This document shows, piece after piece, positions 13,201-28,200 of a stretch of 64,000 nt of DNA (positions within the stretch are counted from its first letter, which is position 1; each line of letters starts with the position of its first letter). A program made the position numbers and the translations under genes. The DNA comes from Dermatemys mawii. Taxonomy: Eukaryota > Chordata > Testudines > Dermatemydidae. The notes under the pieces are model-generated. The model saw nothing but the letters and a program-made list of their open reading frames with translations, was not told the DNA's origin and did not search any database. The stretch is taken from NCBI GenBank assembly GCA_007922305.1, contig ML677373.1, positions 20,040,348 through 20,104,347 on the forward strand, given 5' to 3'.

Positions 13201-16200
13201 AAACCAGAGCGAAGGACTGCTTCTCATGTGGATTGTGCGGCATTGGTGGAATCCAAGTCTTTGTCCTTCTCTTCTTGAGGGCCAGCCCAGTGAACCCTGC
13301 CAGGCAGCCAGAGGCAAAACATTCCAAGGATTAATCCTCCTTGCAGGGAAAAGGAATTGTGATTATACACAAAATCTCTGCTCCAACTGATCAGAGTAAC
13401 TGTTTGCCTAGCCTGGTCCCCTGTCCCGGAGTGGGGTCGGGGAGGGATAGCCAGGACTGGATGCTCTAGGAAAGACTGTAAAGTCCACATCGCAGTCGGT
13501 CGTGCAGTTACCGAACGCACTGCAGCTCTGAGTGGGAAAGGGAGAGACCGTGGATTACCTGCTGCTTTTACGTCTGCCAGACCCAGTCCAGCAGGTTTGA
13601 CAGCGATAATTCCAGGAAGCTGCCAGAGTTTCAGGGCACGCAGCTGCGGCTGGATTAGAGAAGGAGGGGGCTGAAGGGCACTTGCAGGCTCTCAGAAATA
13701 CCCAGTTCCAGATCTTTGTTGTTGTTAAAGATGAAATTCCCCAGTCCCGTACAAGTGCCAGGGGCGGGAAATCTGGCTTTATGCACTGTCCTGTGAAATC
13801 CACTCACCATGCTGGGAGCAGCAAACAGGGCTACAGTGCAGCTATTCTGATCTGGAGCCAGGGGTAATGTTGCTCCCAGATCTGTGGGTTCACAGTCACT
13901 AGGTTGACATGAGCCCAGATCCATAGAGACCTGGGCGGATACAAGATTTGTATTCACATCTGATCCACAATCTGAAAACCTGGTCCGCGGATATCTGTGG
14001 CCCTAAAGCAGATATCTGCAGATTTGCAGGGCTCTACAAGTCTAGTGGCTCTATCCTGGCCTGCATCCAGTTATCCCCTGTGCACCGACAGGGAATTAGT
14101 CTTGGACAAGGAAATTGAAAGACAACAAACTCTGAGGAGGTTTAAATAACTTCAGGTATATGACACAGACCCACAAAAGGCAGGACATTGCAAGTGAAAG
14201 GCTGACGGCTTGTCTTTAAGGAACTCCACTCACCGGCTGCACCTGGTGGTGACATAAATCAACCTCGCAGTAAGTGGGTATTAGTGAATGTCAGTCACAC
14301 ACACGGGGAGCAAAGGGCAGGACAGTTGTAGGAAAAGTGGGAGTCTACATCATGATGTTGAACAAAGTGGAGCCCGGGGATTCTGTAGCCAGTTTAACAG
14401 ACTGGGTACAGGGCCAAGTTATCCTGAGGCTGTGGGGTTTTATACCTGACGTTCATGCCAGTTTAAGGCGCACCATTGGGAGCCTTGGGGTAGCAGAGAC
14501 CACAATAGTGCCAGCTTTTGCCTTCCTCCCCCTTCACCAGGAGAGATTTTCCTTAGGGGTGACAGGAGAGTTTGATTTCTCAGGCTCTCTTATTTCTAGG
14601 TGCCGCTGGCTAGACTGCCAGCAAGGACACCCTCATCAGCTAGGGACTGAGACGACCAGGCAGGTATGAGTGGGTGGTAATCATTGTCACTACCAATGAG
14701 GAAGGGCTCTATACCAGTGACCCGCCTGAGAGGCTCTCTGCCTGACACTCACCCTCAGAACTGTGCAGGTTGTTTGCTGTCCAGGTTTCTTTTTCATGTC
14801 ATGTCAGCAGTGGACCCTAGCCTGTCCTCTGATCCCTCGATAGCTTCTTTTGGAAGCAGCCTTTTTTACACAATCTGATCCAGATAGTTTCACAGAAAGG
14901 TCATCTTTGCCTTCCCAGCGCTGCAGGGTGTTGCTCGTTGTCATCATCGAACCAGTAGGAATCCACCTCCAGGAAATCCGGCAGAAGTCGAGCACGCTAT
15001 TGGCTGAACTGCCGCCAGGTCCTCTCTTAGGTTAGAGAGGTAGAGCGGCCTGCTGCTCTGAACTTGTGCCCCAGCATGAGCACTGGCTCAACCTGGGGCC
15101 TGGGCCTGCACCCAGAGGCAGTCTCTTCCCATCGTGGCCTCTGCTCTTAGGTGCCTCTCTAGGGCCTTATGGGGCATCCAAGCACATGGTAATCACTAGT
15201 GGATATTAGCCTCTCTTGCACCTGTGTGGAAGGGCTGGGCTGTTCTCCCCATTGTACAGAGGGGAAACTGAGGCCCAGAGAGACTAAGTGACTTGCCCAC
15301 GGTCACACAGGAAGTCTGTGACTAAGCCAGGAATTGAACTGGTGTCTCCTGAGTCCCAGTCCAGGCAACTGTAAAGCCCCCCGGCAGATGCAAAGCTGTT
15401 GTGTCCAGGACTTTGACTCTCCCCTGACTGCAGGAGCCCCAGGGTCGGGGGCCTGGTGTGGCACCTCTATCGCGGCCCAGAGGGACTGTTGCAATCAGGG
15501 TGGAAATTACCAGCCCTTGTGGCTAATCTGACATGTGCTGCAGGCTGAGCTGACAGATGTCAGGGTTCCCACTAGCTACTCTCCCCATCAGTCTCTGTGC
15601 CCAGATTGGTGCAGGAATTAACTCTCCTCCCCTGGGCCTTATACTGAGACGTTGTTACTCCAGCTGGAGATGTGGGTCCTTTGAACATCTGAAAACAAGG
15701 CGCTCAGTGTCTCAGGTTGATGAATAAAGCAGCTCATCTGAGCTGGGCATTCAGGGAAGGGATAGTTTGAGCATTCAGCTGCTAAACCCAGGGTTGTGAG
15801 TTCAATCCTTGAAGGGGCCATTTAGGGATGATTTAGTTGGGGATTGGCCCTGCTTTGAGCAGGGGGTTGTACTAGATGATCTCCTGAGGTCCCTTCCAAC
15901 CCCGATATTCTATAATTAATGGATGCTTCTGGAAATGTGGGCCTCGGACCTTCTTAGCCTCCATTTCACCTGTTAAGTGGGAATGATAAACCTCCTCCAT
16001 TGCACAGAGGTGTGGCCGAGATTCATTAGCTAACATCTGTGCAGCATGGCACGCATTGCTGTCCCCTGCGCTGGCAAGGGCATGGTCCCGAGGACCGTCC
16101 AGATGGGTCTTTCCCAGTTCTTATTCCTGTGATGCCAACTGGCATTAGAGAGCGTAGGCGCCATCTGAAATGATCACCCTGAGGGAAGGGAGGCTGCCAC

Positions 16201-19200
16201 ACGCCAAGCCCGGGAAATGTAAGCGGCTGGCTGCATTCTGAAGGAGGCACGCCTATATATTGGCTGCACTCCAGTCGCTCCGTCAGGGATGCTAACGCAA
16301 CCAGCACTCCACGTTACTGGGAAAGACTCTGCGTGCTGTTGGGAGAACATCCTGGCAGGGAGGAGATGGAGCGTTCCTGTGGAGTTGGGAGCAATGGATC
16401 TCAGTGCAGGAGGAAGCTGCACAGGGTGAAATGTCCAGCCCCAATTAAAGCAGTCAGGGTAAAGGCTTTGCACCAGTGACTGGGAAACCTCTCTGTGGAT
16501 GAAGTTTGCTCCTCACCCTCAAATGATGGTGACACAGAAGGCCATTGCGGGACGAGGTTTGGAGGCACATGTGGCGTGTAATCTCTTAAAGACCTGATCC
16601 TGCAGCCTCTACGTCCAGAGAGCTCCCATTTATGTTGATACGGGCGCTTTGCTCGCATAAGCCCGGCAGGATTGGACCCTTTATGGATTACACTGTAGAA
16701 GCACCTTCAGATTCATGGGGCTGGCTTTGGAATGGCTGCACTGATTCTGTACTCTGTGCGGCTATCCTGGGGAGAGCGAGGCTTGAAGGAAGCCTAGGTC
16801 AGTGGACAGCAGGGCATAGAGCCATGGGACGCAAGTCAGAACTGAACAGAAAACTGCTGATGCACTCTGTGTTCTTTTACACACACGGTCCTGCTGTATG
16901 CCAGTGCAAACGTGCAGCTACTAGCTTGTTTCCACTGAAATCTGCCGTGTCTAACTGCTTTGCCTAATGCTATTTAACTAGTGGAGCCTGCTGTGCCTTT
17001 ACCATTCTCCTCACTAGTCAAAAGTAGGGCTTGGAAGTAGGTCACTGAGATGAATAAGAAGCAAATTGCACCATCATTTACTATGCACTCTCTTGGCAAA
17101 ATTTTGAAGATTGAGCAAAGCTATTCTGCAGTACTTTTTGCAGGGATAGGTATGCTTCTTGCTTAATAGCTCTTTATTGCTGCATAGTCATCTACGTTGT
17201 ACCACCATCAGCAAAATATGGTTTGAGGTGGACTTAAAGAGAAAGGCTTATACTGTCATGATGTCATCTAGGATCCTTGTGAACTACTTGCTGTTCTGCT
17301 TCACTGATTTTTTTGAAATATTCATCTTGGTTCTTGCCCTACGACGAGCTGGAAGAAATACCTGTGGAGTCAGAACTTCCAAGCAGACGTGGACCCTAAG
17401 CAGAAAGTTTGAATGGCTTTATTTACCCACAGGTCTCTTGCTGTGTAGGCAACAGCATCTTCCTCTTTCAGTACTGCCACATTTTCCCAGCTTTACTTCT
17501 GAGATTCATCCTCTTGCACCACACTGGCCTTCACACAGCTCTTGAAAGGTCTCCTATATGTATTGTACAGCAGCAAATGCACATTCACCTAGAGAGATTT
17601 GGTCCCCAGTGCACTAAATTGTCAGGAACAGCTGCATTGATTCTTAGTCAAGGAAGTGGGTTTTGTGTTTTGGATGTTGCCACCCCAGGGAAGGAGGTGC
17701 CATCCCTTATATTTATTGCAGGCACCTTCAAAATACCAATGGTAACTTGACACAAGAGCTAAGGTGCAAATTGTTAACCCTTTCAGTCTCGAGCTGACCC
17801 CGTGCGGAGTTGGTGCAGTGTATTTATGCTGGTTGATCTGGCCAGGGAGCTGAAGTTTCGTCAACAGTCTTACAAGTCTCTTCTTCCCTTGATATGCATG
17901 TCCAGCTTGTGTCTTCCCAGCTCAGCAGTCAACGAACTCTGAATCCTGAGACACCAGCTAAGAAGGAGATCTTGTGTTGGGACTGAAGACCTGGAACATT
18001 GACAGGAAAGATGAATTGTCATCAAAGGTTCTGTTACAGCATGAAACCTCCTGACATCTGTGATCTGCACTTCATATCTGCAGGGGATGCTGGAACATGT
18101 TACCCCCCGGAGAACTCTGAAATCTTTATGATCAAAAGCCAGTCACAGGGGAGACTGCTCACAGGGGGATGGGGAAAGAGATTGACAGCAACAGCTGGAG
18201 TCACAGTGTCACATGCAACTTAGAGCGTAGGAATAAGGGCGTTACGAACCCAAAGCTTGGCTCCCATTCAAGGCTCACAAAACTGGGTGAGCCTGTGCTG
18301 TGTTATGGAATAACCCCAGGCGTGTGTGGTTTCAAGACAGATCACACCAGCCCTCAGTTTAGACTGTAAACTCTTTAGAGGAGAGTTTAATGAGTTTGCC
18401 CGGTACCTAGCATGATGGGGGCCTGTGGACACACCTGTGTAAATATTAAATCATCCTGCAAAGGCATCTGCTTGTGAGGCCAAGAAGGTCCCTTTGCAGA
18501 ATCAGGACCATGGTTAAGAGCTGTGACTGGGTGAAATGTGGTTATTTCTAACATGGCCAACGGGTCTGATGTGCCCCTCTGACATATCCCTCTTTTCTCC
18601 CCTTACACAGGCCCTTTCCAGCACTGAGTCTTTGATCATTTCCACCAGCCTGGCTGCTGTTTCCAACCCATTTTTGGCGTAACGGCTTGACATTGTTCTA
18701 AGTGGTAATGCCAAGGGCCAGATCCTGAGAGGTGCAGAGCATCTGCAGCTTGCCTGGCCAGCACGGGGAGCTGCAGGCAGGTGGGAGCCTCGGGGTTGGC
18801 TCAGTGAGAACCGTAGGCCATGTCTACACTACGGGCATTGTAGCACCTTCGCTACAGCACTGTGACCCCATGCAGCGATGGAAGAGGGTTTTCCGTTGTT
18901 GTAGGAACGCCAGCCTCCCCTAGCAACTGTCGCTAGGTTGATGGAACCTTGTTAGTCTGGGCTGGGATTCCTCCTGGGAGTGTTCACAGTTTGGAGCCTT
19001 GCTTATTTAACAGTCTTCTCACTTGCCTCACCCGTCAGCCAGCCTCCAGGAGAGGGCGTTAGACTGAGGCTGCCTTTCTGCTCTTCTCCGCGTAGTTTGG
19101 CCGCTCGGTCTCTTAGCAGCCGGAGAAATAGGAGCTCTTACCTGGTTGTTTTCATCTACGGATCTTGAAGTGCTTTTAAATATTCAGTGTTTCTCCTCTC

Positions 19201-22200
19201 CTTGTGCACATGGGCCCAGGGAGCTCTGGGGAATGGCACTGATCCATCCTGACACCCTGTTTCCTTTATAAGGGACTGGGGACTGCCCTGGGAGGACACA
19301 TCTGTCCCCAAAGTTGGTGCATAGCTTGTTTTGACCATCCTAGATGCCCGGTGCTCACGCTTCCACTCCAGAGGATCATACGTGGCCCTCGGGGGAGTGC
19401 ATTCATATTTGTGCCAACAACTGGGAGGATTAGAAGGGAAACAGAGCTACAGAAAGTGAGGTTTGGATGAGGGGAAACAGATATGCAGAGAGCTGGATTT
19501 GCCGCTGATCTCACCGGAGTTGTGCCTGCTTATGACAATGGTGAATTTGGCTTGGAAAGTGTATGTGACTTCCCCAAGGCTACACAAAAAGTCAGTAGCA
19601 GAGCGAAGAGCTCAGGCGTTCCTCGTCTCAGTCCCATGCTCAGTCCATCAGACCATGTCCATGTACAATCATCACATTAAAAGTTGGCAGCAGTCCACAA
19701 ACAGCAGGCAGAGACTCCCGCCCTTCCCGTTCCTGGCCCTACGGGTCTGTAAGGTGACAGGATGCCTGTTCCTCTCTGTGTGTCACACCCTTAGCAGGGG
19801 CTTAGCACATGGAGTAACCAAGAACGAGCCCAGAGCCCTATTCTGTGGCTGAGCTGTAAACCCCTGAAAGAAGAGAAGGATGGTGGAAATGCTGACGGCT
19901 TTTCGGGATAAGTTCACAAAACAGCCCTGCTCTCATTTTCCAGTCTGGTTTCTATGGCTCCTGTGTGTGATGCATAAGTGAGACCACATGTTCCTAGGTT
20001 ACAGGCTCTGCTGTGACGGGAGTGAAAAGTGACCAAGTTAGCACTTTCCCTTCTGAAGGTAACTTGGCACCTTCCGGGGGAGAAGGGACTTCATAAAGGG
20101 TTATGTGGTTCTGCCATAACTGCAGTGTCTCCGGCCTGCTTCCTCTTTGATGTGGACTCCCAGGTGTCTGAGAACCTGGATGCCCAAAGGATTCCTCCGT
20201 GTGCGCAGTGCTTCTGTGCCCCTTTCTGGCAGGAGATACCCAGCCATGCCAGCAGAGGGATGAACTAGGAGTTAGGGCATTTGGGAGAATTGGGGTTCAA
20301 ATCCCACCTGATTATCGTGCATACGGGGGTAGCACCTAGGAGCCCCAGAGGTGGACCAGGACCCCCATTGTGCTGGGTGCTGTACAAATACAGGGAGCAT
20401 CTCTGGCAGAGACATTCTCTGTGACCATAGGTCTCCATCTGTGATGATGATGCTTCTTAACCTCACTTGAGGGATGTGAGGACAAATTGATTGAGGGTAG
20501 TAAGATACTTGGGTGCCACAGAGATGGGAAGGCCCAATAAGGACCGTGAGAGAAACCATGTTCCCTAGCAGCTCCAGGCCCCGTTCTACAGGGCTGCTGG
20601 GCAAAGCCCATTTTGATCCGTTCTCCCTTATTTTTAGTCATGAAATTGTTCTGGGGGACACAGGCCTCTGAGCTCTTTCCCGCTGCTGTGTCCTTTGGCA
20701 GATGCATTTGTGTTAGACGTGCTGGCTCGTCTCACGCACACGCGCTCACGAGCCTAAAAATCCCTCAATAGGGGATAGAAGGCAGTTGCGTCTCCCGTAC
20801 AGAGCGTGCCCACAGCAAGCTGTGCTGCACGTTACCAGGGCTCTTTCATTAAATACGCCGAGGCTAGGGATTCGGGCAGGCTTCTCGGATGGGTGTCCTT
20901 ATTCCCAAGTGCCATGAGCTTCACTATATGGCAGGACTGAACTCCAGTGCTTTTCCAGCAGCCAGGCCCGGAGGGCCCCGACTTTTCTGTTAGGCCTGGG
21001 AAGGGCTCGCTGCGGGACAGGCTCAACTTCTGTTGCTCCAAGCTCGGGGTGTGGATGGGATTTTTCCAGGCCGTTGCCTCCATGTTTTAATGAAACCTTC
21101 CTCTCTGCTCCAGCACCACAGACATTTTCCCCACCTTGGTGTCCCTGGCGAAGGCAAGTCTCCCTCCCAACAGGCGCTTTGATGGCTCGGACGTGTCTGA
21201 GATTCTCTTTGGGCACTCGCACCAAGGACACAAGGTACGTCGTGGGCTCTCTTCAGCGTTCAGCTGCATGAACACCACCTCAAGGAGGGTTCGTTGTTAG
21301 GCCTTGTGCGTGGGAGCATTGCCATCAGGGCAGTCATGGTGAGAATGCTGCTGTAGATCACTGGCCACCACTTTAACCACTGTGTCATCTAGCCATGCAG
21401 TGGTACGATGGTGAGAAATTCTACTGTGGACACAGCTTCCTGAGGGGTGTGGTTTGGCTGGCTGGAGGCGGTGGGGTGCAGAGGGCTAGTTAGCATAAGG
21501 AATCTATTGTTCATTCCCTATCTCCCAGGCTCCCATCCCAGCTCATTTCGAGGTCTTATGTAAATTGGTTCTGTTGGGTCTCAGGTCTGACATCACATGA
21601 TGGGACTCCATATTACCAACAGCCCAACATTACTTGGCACCATTCAAGAGAGAACTGAAGCTGAGCTAGCCTGGAATCTGAGCTCAAGACAGGGTGGTCT
21701 CTTCAGGGCACTGTGGAGATTGCTGGGAGCTGGTGGAGGGGTTGGAGAAGAAGATGCAATGGCTTGATTTTATTTGTAGTACACGATGGTAGCACCGAGA
21801 GGTCTCAACTGAGATTCCAGGCACAGTGAGATACAGTCCCTGCCCCCAAGAGCGTATCATGTAAGTAGACAAGATAGACAAGCATGGGAGGGGACAGTGG
21901 ACTTGCTTGAAGTCACACAGCGCATCAGTGGACAAGCCAAAAAAAGAACCCAGGCCTCCTGGCTACCCACTGGACCACACTCCATTAGCAGTAAGAGGAC
22001 CTTACCAAATTTGGAACTGCACATTTCTGTGGGCTCCTCAGGCGTGTCCCAGCCTGGCCAGAATGTCACAGACTGGATTTCGTGGCAAAGATGGGGTGGG
22101 GCGGGGCGGGGCAGGATAGAAAAGGTTTTTTTAAAAGGGTAGTTAAAACTTGATTTGTACGCCGAGCAGCTCGGTTAGCGGAAGTGTGAGGCCCATCAAT

Positions 22201-25200
22201 GGGGCATTATGGGTTAAAGTGCCCCTGCTCTGCTGGACAGCACTCACCTGGCTCCATCTGTCACTGGAGTCACCGGGAGCGGCGTGTGAGTATGTGAGAA
22301 CCAGAACTTGGCCCTTGCCCCATTCCTTTTTCGCTTTGCTGTTGACTTGTCAGATCTTTCTCCCTGTGTGTTTCATGGCTGAGATGCAGTGACAAGAACG
22401 CCATCCCATGCAGTGTTTGGGTCGTGGTAGCACTAGAATTAGAGATAAACAAAAATCCCAGTCAGTAGTGTGTGTCTGTCTTGATTTGACAAACAGGGTC
22501 ATGATTAAGCTCCTGTTTGTTCTGAGCCCTGGCGTGAATAATATGCCCATTATCAATTTGTAAGTAGGGCAGCCAGTCCCGTATCCAGCAGCTTTCAGGC
22601 CACATGACAATAGGACCTTCTCACAGCTCCCTGATGCATGAGAAATGCAGTTAGCGGGACAGTCATTACATGGACACATTTTCTGAGAGTTACACAAGAT
22701 TTTAGCTGCAGGACTCCACTGGCCTTTAATGAGCATCCCACAACTAAAGTCTTGCTCTTTGCTTTGAAAGTCTGCCCTGCTGGGAGCTTCTCACTCTGGC
22801 TCCCGGTAGGGATTTTGGATTTGTTCTCCGAGTCCATTGCGTGTTTGGTATTTCATATTTTTGATGAGAACCCTGGGTTGAATCCTAAGATAAACAGAGG
22901 AGTGGGAGATAGGGCAAAAGCCCATTTGGCTGTGTGAGTTTGGATGGACCTTATTATAATGAGTTTGTAGTGACGGGCCACCGTGAAATGCTACAATGAG
23001 TAGAGCATGTCTAGTGCTTAAGCAATAGTCAGGGAATTAACCATCTTGAGTGGTTATTCGCCCAGCAGTGGCTGAAACCCACCAGTCAATTCCAGAGAAA
23101 CAGAATAGCCACGATAGATGAGCATGGCTCGGAGGTTTGCTAGCCGAGCTGCCAGGTTCCATCCTGGGAATTTCCAAAAGTGTAGGGAGCGGAAATTGAA
23201 GGGGGTTTGAGAGGCTGCGTGTGGGTCACAAAGAAGAAATGGTAGACGGGCAGTCCGGAGAACCAGAGACTGCAGGGAAAATGTAGTGCTGGCCTCAGGG
23301 CAATAGAGAATGCAGTGCTAGGGACTGCAGGGTGATAGAGAGTGCAGTGCTGTCTTCGGGGGTAATACAGAGCCCCATGCTGGGTCAGGGAGTGGCACTG
23401 GGGCTGCAGGCGACTAGACAGTGCTACAGAGAACTGCCCAGGAATGTTGATACCCAGAGGAATAAGTTACATTTTGACCTTAAACCCGAGATTATCATAA
23501 TTGCAACAAATATTGAAAGGTTGCTTTGGGTACTAATTTAATTGGACCGTTGTCTCCTGTTTACCGCCACTAGTGCTCTGACGTGACCGGTGTGCGGTTA
23601 CTCACTGATTAATAACACACACTGCCTCAAACCACTTGTGTTCCCGAGAAAGCCTGCGGACTCCTAGCAATTCAGGCTAGGAAACTGGGATGAGATGGGA
23701 AACTGTTGTGTTTTCAGCTCCTTTCCCTGCGTGCATTTTGCTAGCGCTTTGTCCTGCCCTGTTCTAAATATCCCCACAGAGATCCTACCATGGAAGGCCA
23801 TGGCTCTGTGGCCTTTCAAATGATCGACTTGTAGCTTCTGAGCACTCCCTTAAAGGTGAGCAGTTTTTATAATTCTCCCCGGAGGATCACAGAGGGTGAA
23901 TTAATCCTGTTAGGGCCAGACCCTCCCAGGGATTAGGAAACTGGCTAAATGTGGGGCAAGCCATAGCTTGCTATTTCTAGGACATGGACAACCTTTCACC
24001 CAGTTTTGGGCCCAGCTCTCTGCCTTTCACAAGTAGAGAGTGACGTTGCCATATCCAGTGTGTTCTCAGCCTGCAAGCTAGACACAGATTCACTCCTGAA
24101 CCATAGTCCAAACCAGCGGCCCCGTTGCCTGGTTCCCCATCCTTTAGCCAGCTGAGACTTGAGTTGTCCCAGCCAATTTGATACGTTTGGTCTGGTGTGT
24201 GCTACGCCCTGCAGAGGGAGAAATAGGCAAGTCTGTCAAAGCAATCCAGCACCTCAGAGCTTATATTATTAGCATTATATTCTATATAAGAGCACATCCA
24301 GGGGTCAGCCATCACTTGGCCTTGTGCGTCCCAACACACTCATGCTGGAGAGTGGATTGCATTTCTACTGTACCTCCCTGCTTGAGTGCATATAGTCAAC
24401 TACTTTGCAATGAGAATCTAACTCCTTTTTATCTTGTACTTGTGAGCTAGTGATAGCAAAACTGCCTTTGATATTACAGGCTTTTCCTGGACACAAATCC
24501 TCTCTGAACCGGTTCCTTTTTTTTTTTTTTGGCAACATCTGATTTATGCACAGTTCTGGCAGCTGGTTGTTTTTATTCTGGAGGCGTTTGCTGACTGCAA
24601 TGTCTGTACATCTCCTCGCCTTATCTCACTTAGGTAGCCTTTGCTTTCCACTCCAACAGCACCTATGTTCACTAGTAATGCCACCTATGACAGTTCTCGA
24701 ACGGCAGCCAGTGTCCTGTTCTGAATAAGGTTTGTTGGCAATAAAAACAAATCATACAAAATGTGTCAGGCAAATAGGCTTTTTTCAGTAGATTAATGTC
24801 GAAGGAATGTTCCTGACGCCCACTCAGTAATAGAAACATACTAAGTAGTTTAGTTCAAACTGAAAGTGATCAGTTTTTTTAAAAATAATAAAGTCACGAA
24901 TCACTAGACATGTAACATACCTGGTAGTAAAGCTTTGCAATTCTCTAGACTAGAGCCATTCAATAGAGGCTTCAGTTAAGATTAGCCATTTACCTGTGCA
25001 GTAAGAATTGTAATAGATGTTTCAGAGATGGTTAACCTGAGTATAACAATACCGGCAAACCTTTCAAATGTAGACAAGGCCATATACTTATACAGCTTAT
25101 TCCTCTTCCTGTATAGGACTAAGCCATACTGGTATATGGCACCTTTATACTGATGTGAGTATCCATGCTAGTCAGTGCACCAATTTCATGCCACTGCTAA

Positions 25201-28200
25201 AGTTAAATCAGTACAGCTTTTGGGTATAGACAAGAGCTAATTTTAAGCATGCAGGGAGACCCCCTGGGCTTGATTCTCATTTATGCTGAGGGATTGTCTA
25301 CAGTCCAGCGGTGTCCAATACATTCACCACTAGCCACATGTGGCTAACAGGCTATTGAATTGTGGCTAATGCATGTGGCTTTTTTATAAAGTGGCTAATA
25401 AGAAAAATTCAAAACCACAAGTGTGGCTAGCATTGAATTTCTATTGGACACCGATGGCACACTGGAAATAGCAGTGTAGACTGGGGAGCGCTGCTTGGGC
25501 ATGTAGATATATACCTGGATACATCTCCTAAGGTTGTGGCGTGTCTACACTGCTGTTTAGACCTGCGCTGGGGCGGGGGCTGTATTCCACACAGTGCCAA
25601 TACGAGTGGGCAGTATAGACTTGCTGCCTTATGGAGTCCAGATCCTGTCCCTGAAGGGGGGACCTTGGGTAAAGAATGTTTTCTTCGATTGGGAAAGAAG
25701 GGCCGGGTAGATAAAAAGCAGCATTTCCATGATGTGTGCTGTCCGGAGGAGAAAGCTCGCAGTGCTGATTGGCTCCTTCTGGGGGGGCTGTCACCTGTTT
25801 CTGTTGTATTCTACTAAAAATGGCCTCCCTCCAGCAACATATTTTTCGGTCTCCCCCTCTTGCTCTTTTCTTCAGACAGGCTGGGGCCTGCCAAAGGCCC
25901 CGCATTCCTCAGCATTCCAGAGCCGGAGCGCTACAGCTCTCCTGGTAACAGCGTCCTGCGGCTTAGCAGAACCAGGAATCGCCTCTGCCAGAAAGGCCGA
26001 CTGTGAGGATTTGGAGCCCTCGTAAGCAGTTTAATGTAAAGGCTCCAATAATGGTACCCAGCCAAGCAGAATACCATGGCGACGTGGGCCACAGAAATAC
26101 CTCCGGGTCATGGCAATCCCAGCTCCAGAGGCTGTTCAGAGAGCAGTGGGCTGGAAGGATGCTAGATCCTATGAGCATCTCCGCTTCCCCCTGCATCTCT
26201 GGGGAGATTGTGTCTGTTCTATGATGACACTAGTTGAGCTGCTAGGATAGCAGGAGACTGTGCTGGAAGCTAGCTTCACTGCACTGCTCTTGTTTTCCCC
26301 TTCCCACCCACCTGAACCTTTTCCAACGGGCAGGGTCTGGCTGCTCAGGGATTTGTGGGGGTAGGTCTGGTCTCCGCTCTGCCACTGAGTCACAGTGTGA
26401 CCTTGGGAGGTGCTTAACCTCACCGTGCCTCAGTTTCTCATCTGTAAAATGTCATGAGTAATTGTTTGTCAGACACTTTGAGATCTTTGCCTGAAAGGTA
26501 CCAGATATGGGCAGAATATACCATCTGCATGGGAGTCCAATAGGACATGAGATCAGGCCTGACTGCTTTGAGCTGCAGGATCTGCAAACCTCTCAGCTAT
26601 AGAGAGTGAAAAAGAGGCAGCTATTCTACCTTGCTGCCATCTGCCAGGAGAACAATGCACCTGCAGTAAAGCATGTTGTTTGAAGAAGCTCCCCATTGAC
26701 AATATCTTCACAAAATGCCACTCTGTGGTCTCCCACCCCTTGTTTTATGGGACACAGGGGCTGACACCTCGCTGGCGTGTTACAGCTCTCTGACCCTCTG
26801 GGATGGCTTCTCGCTCCATAAAAGCGCATCAAGCTAGGACAACAAGGGCTTTTGCAAAGAAAAGACCAGATATTGAGTCATGGGGAGTCAAACACACAGT
26901 GTCCAGTCAGACTCAGTCTCTGTTATGTTCTCTGCCTGGAACCTGCATATGAAAATGTTACGATCCTGATTTTATCTCTGGGGGAAAATACAGAAGCCAA
27001 TCTCTGAAAATGGAAAAATATTCTCAAGTGTCTTTTTTAGTTTGCATATGGGGGCCATGCTGCCTGCCCACACTAGTCTGAGAGTGCTGCCCCCCCCCCC
27101 CCCACTGCGTTGTATGGTCCGTTGACAGGGGGGACACCTGCTAAGTAATCGTCTCGCTGATCAGCTGTGAACGGTCCTGCTAAACTTGGCACGACAGCTG
27201 CCTCCAGCTCCAGCAGATGTTTCTAATTTTTAGCCCAACGGAAACTTTATGAATCACTTCAACGCTTTCCCAGGGTGGAAACCTCTCATGATTCATCCCC
27301 CTCTGGGACCGCGGGGTTCCAAGCGGAGATTATCTGACAGACTGGCCCACCAACCTCACGCGGCCCTGCCATTTTATTTTGCCTCCAGGGGATCATCCAG
27401 TATGGATTCAGGGTGTCAAAGATTGAACTAGACACAATCCATCGCCCCCCCTCCATGTCACCTTAACATGTGTCTCAGTTTGTGAAGGGAGACTTCCTTA
27501 GAATGGAATGAGTGACTCAGTGGAGATGAATTGTGCTGTTCCAGTGTATGATCTAAGCGTACACCCTGTGTCTCACAAGAGACATGAAGTCATGATGAAC
27601 TTGTGGCTTGGTTGCTGGCCCCACAGAGCTGTAAAGGTCTCTTAGATGTCCCTGCCACAAGCTGAGCTGTAATAATAGCAGGAAGGACCAGAATGCTCCT
27701 TGTTCTCATACAGTCGTACTGGAAGGGGAGTCACAGGAAAAGTTACAGTAGAACATGAGCTTGTGTTTGCTAAACACATTCCATTCACCAACCCCAAATG
27801 TTCTGCCGCTCCTCTTTGAAAGGCCTTGGTACTAGATAGTCCAGTTCATGGAACAGGGCTGGAATCAGAGTAGGAAATTCTGAATAGTTAACTTTAGTGG
27901 CATGACACCAGGGCAGATTCTGTAGGGCTGCATTGAAAACTGTAACAGCTGTATTGAGGCAGGGACCGAATGAGATTGCTGTTAAAGCAGATCATGTTTT
28001 AAGCCAAGCAGGCATAATGCAGTGAGCACAGGTTGCCCTGTTGAGTTGCAGCTTTGATGAGGTTCAGCTACACTGGTATTGTTGGAACACAGACAAGCTC
28101 AGAGTATGTCTTTAGTGTTGTGCCATTGCCCAAAGAAACAAGGGTGTTAGCAACCCTTCCAAGGAGCTGTTACATTCTGGCTAGTCATGTTCATTCTTGC

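Larger units (their letters stand above)
12889..21113 (+). other. ARSG intron (largest in the window for this gene)
   Basis: Intron of 8.2 kb. It carries a tRNA-derived SINE (15759-15915), a MIR-like copy (15240-15370), a truncated DNA-transposon end (18817-18935) and a dispersed repeat (20308-20396). The stretch 17150-17870 has open frames on both strands but nothing I recognise. Confidence 0.8.

Noticed and set aside
15759..15832. A tRNA gene
   Set aside because: The tRNA-like head is followed by a CR1-like tail and lacks an intact box A; it is a SINE.
17150..17870. Possible degraded gene or retroelement (open frames on both strands)
   Set aside because: No motif, terminal repeat, poly(A) tail or splice pattern was found to support it.
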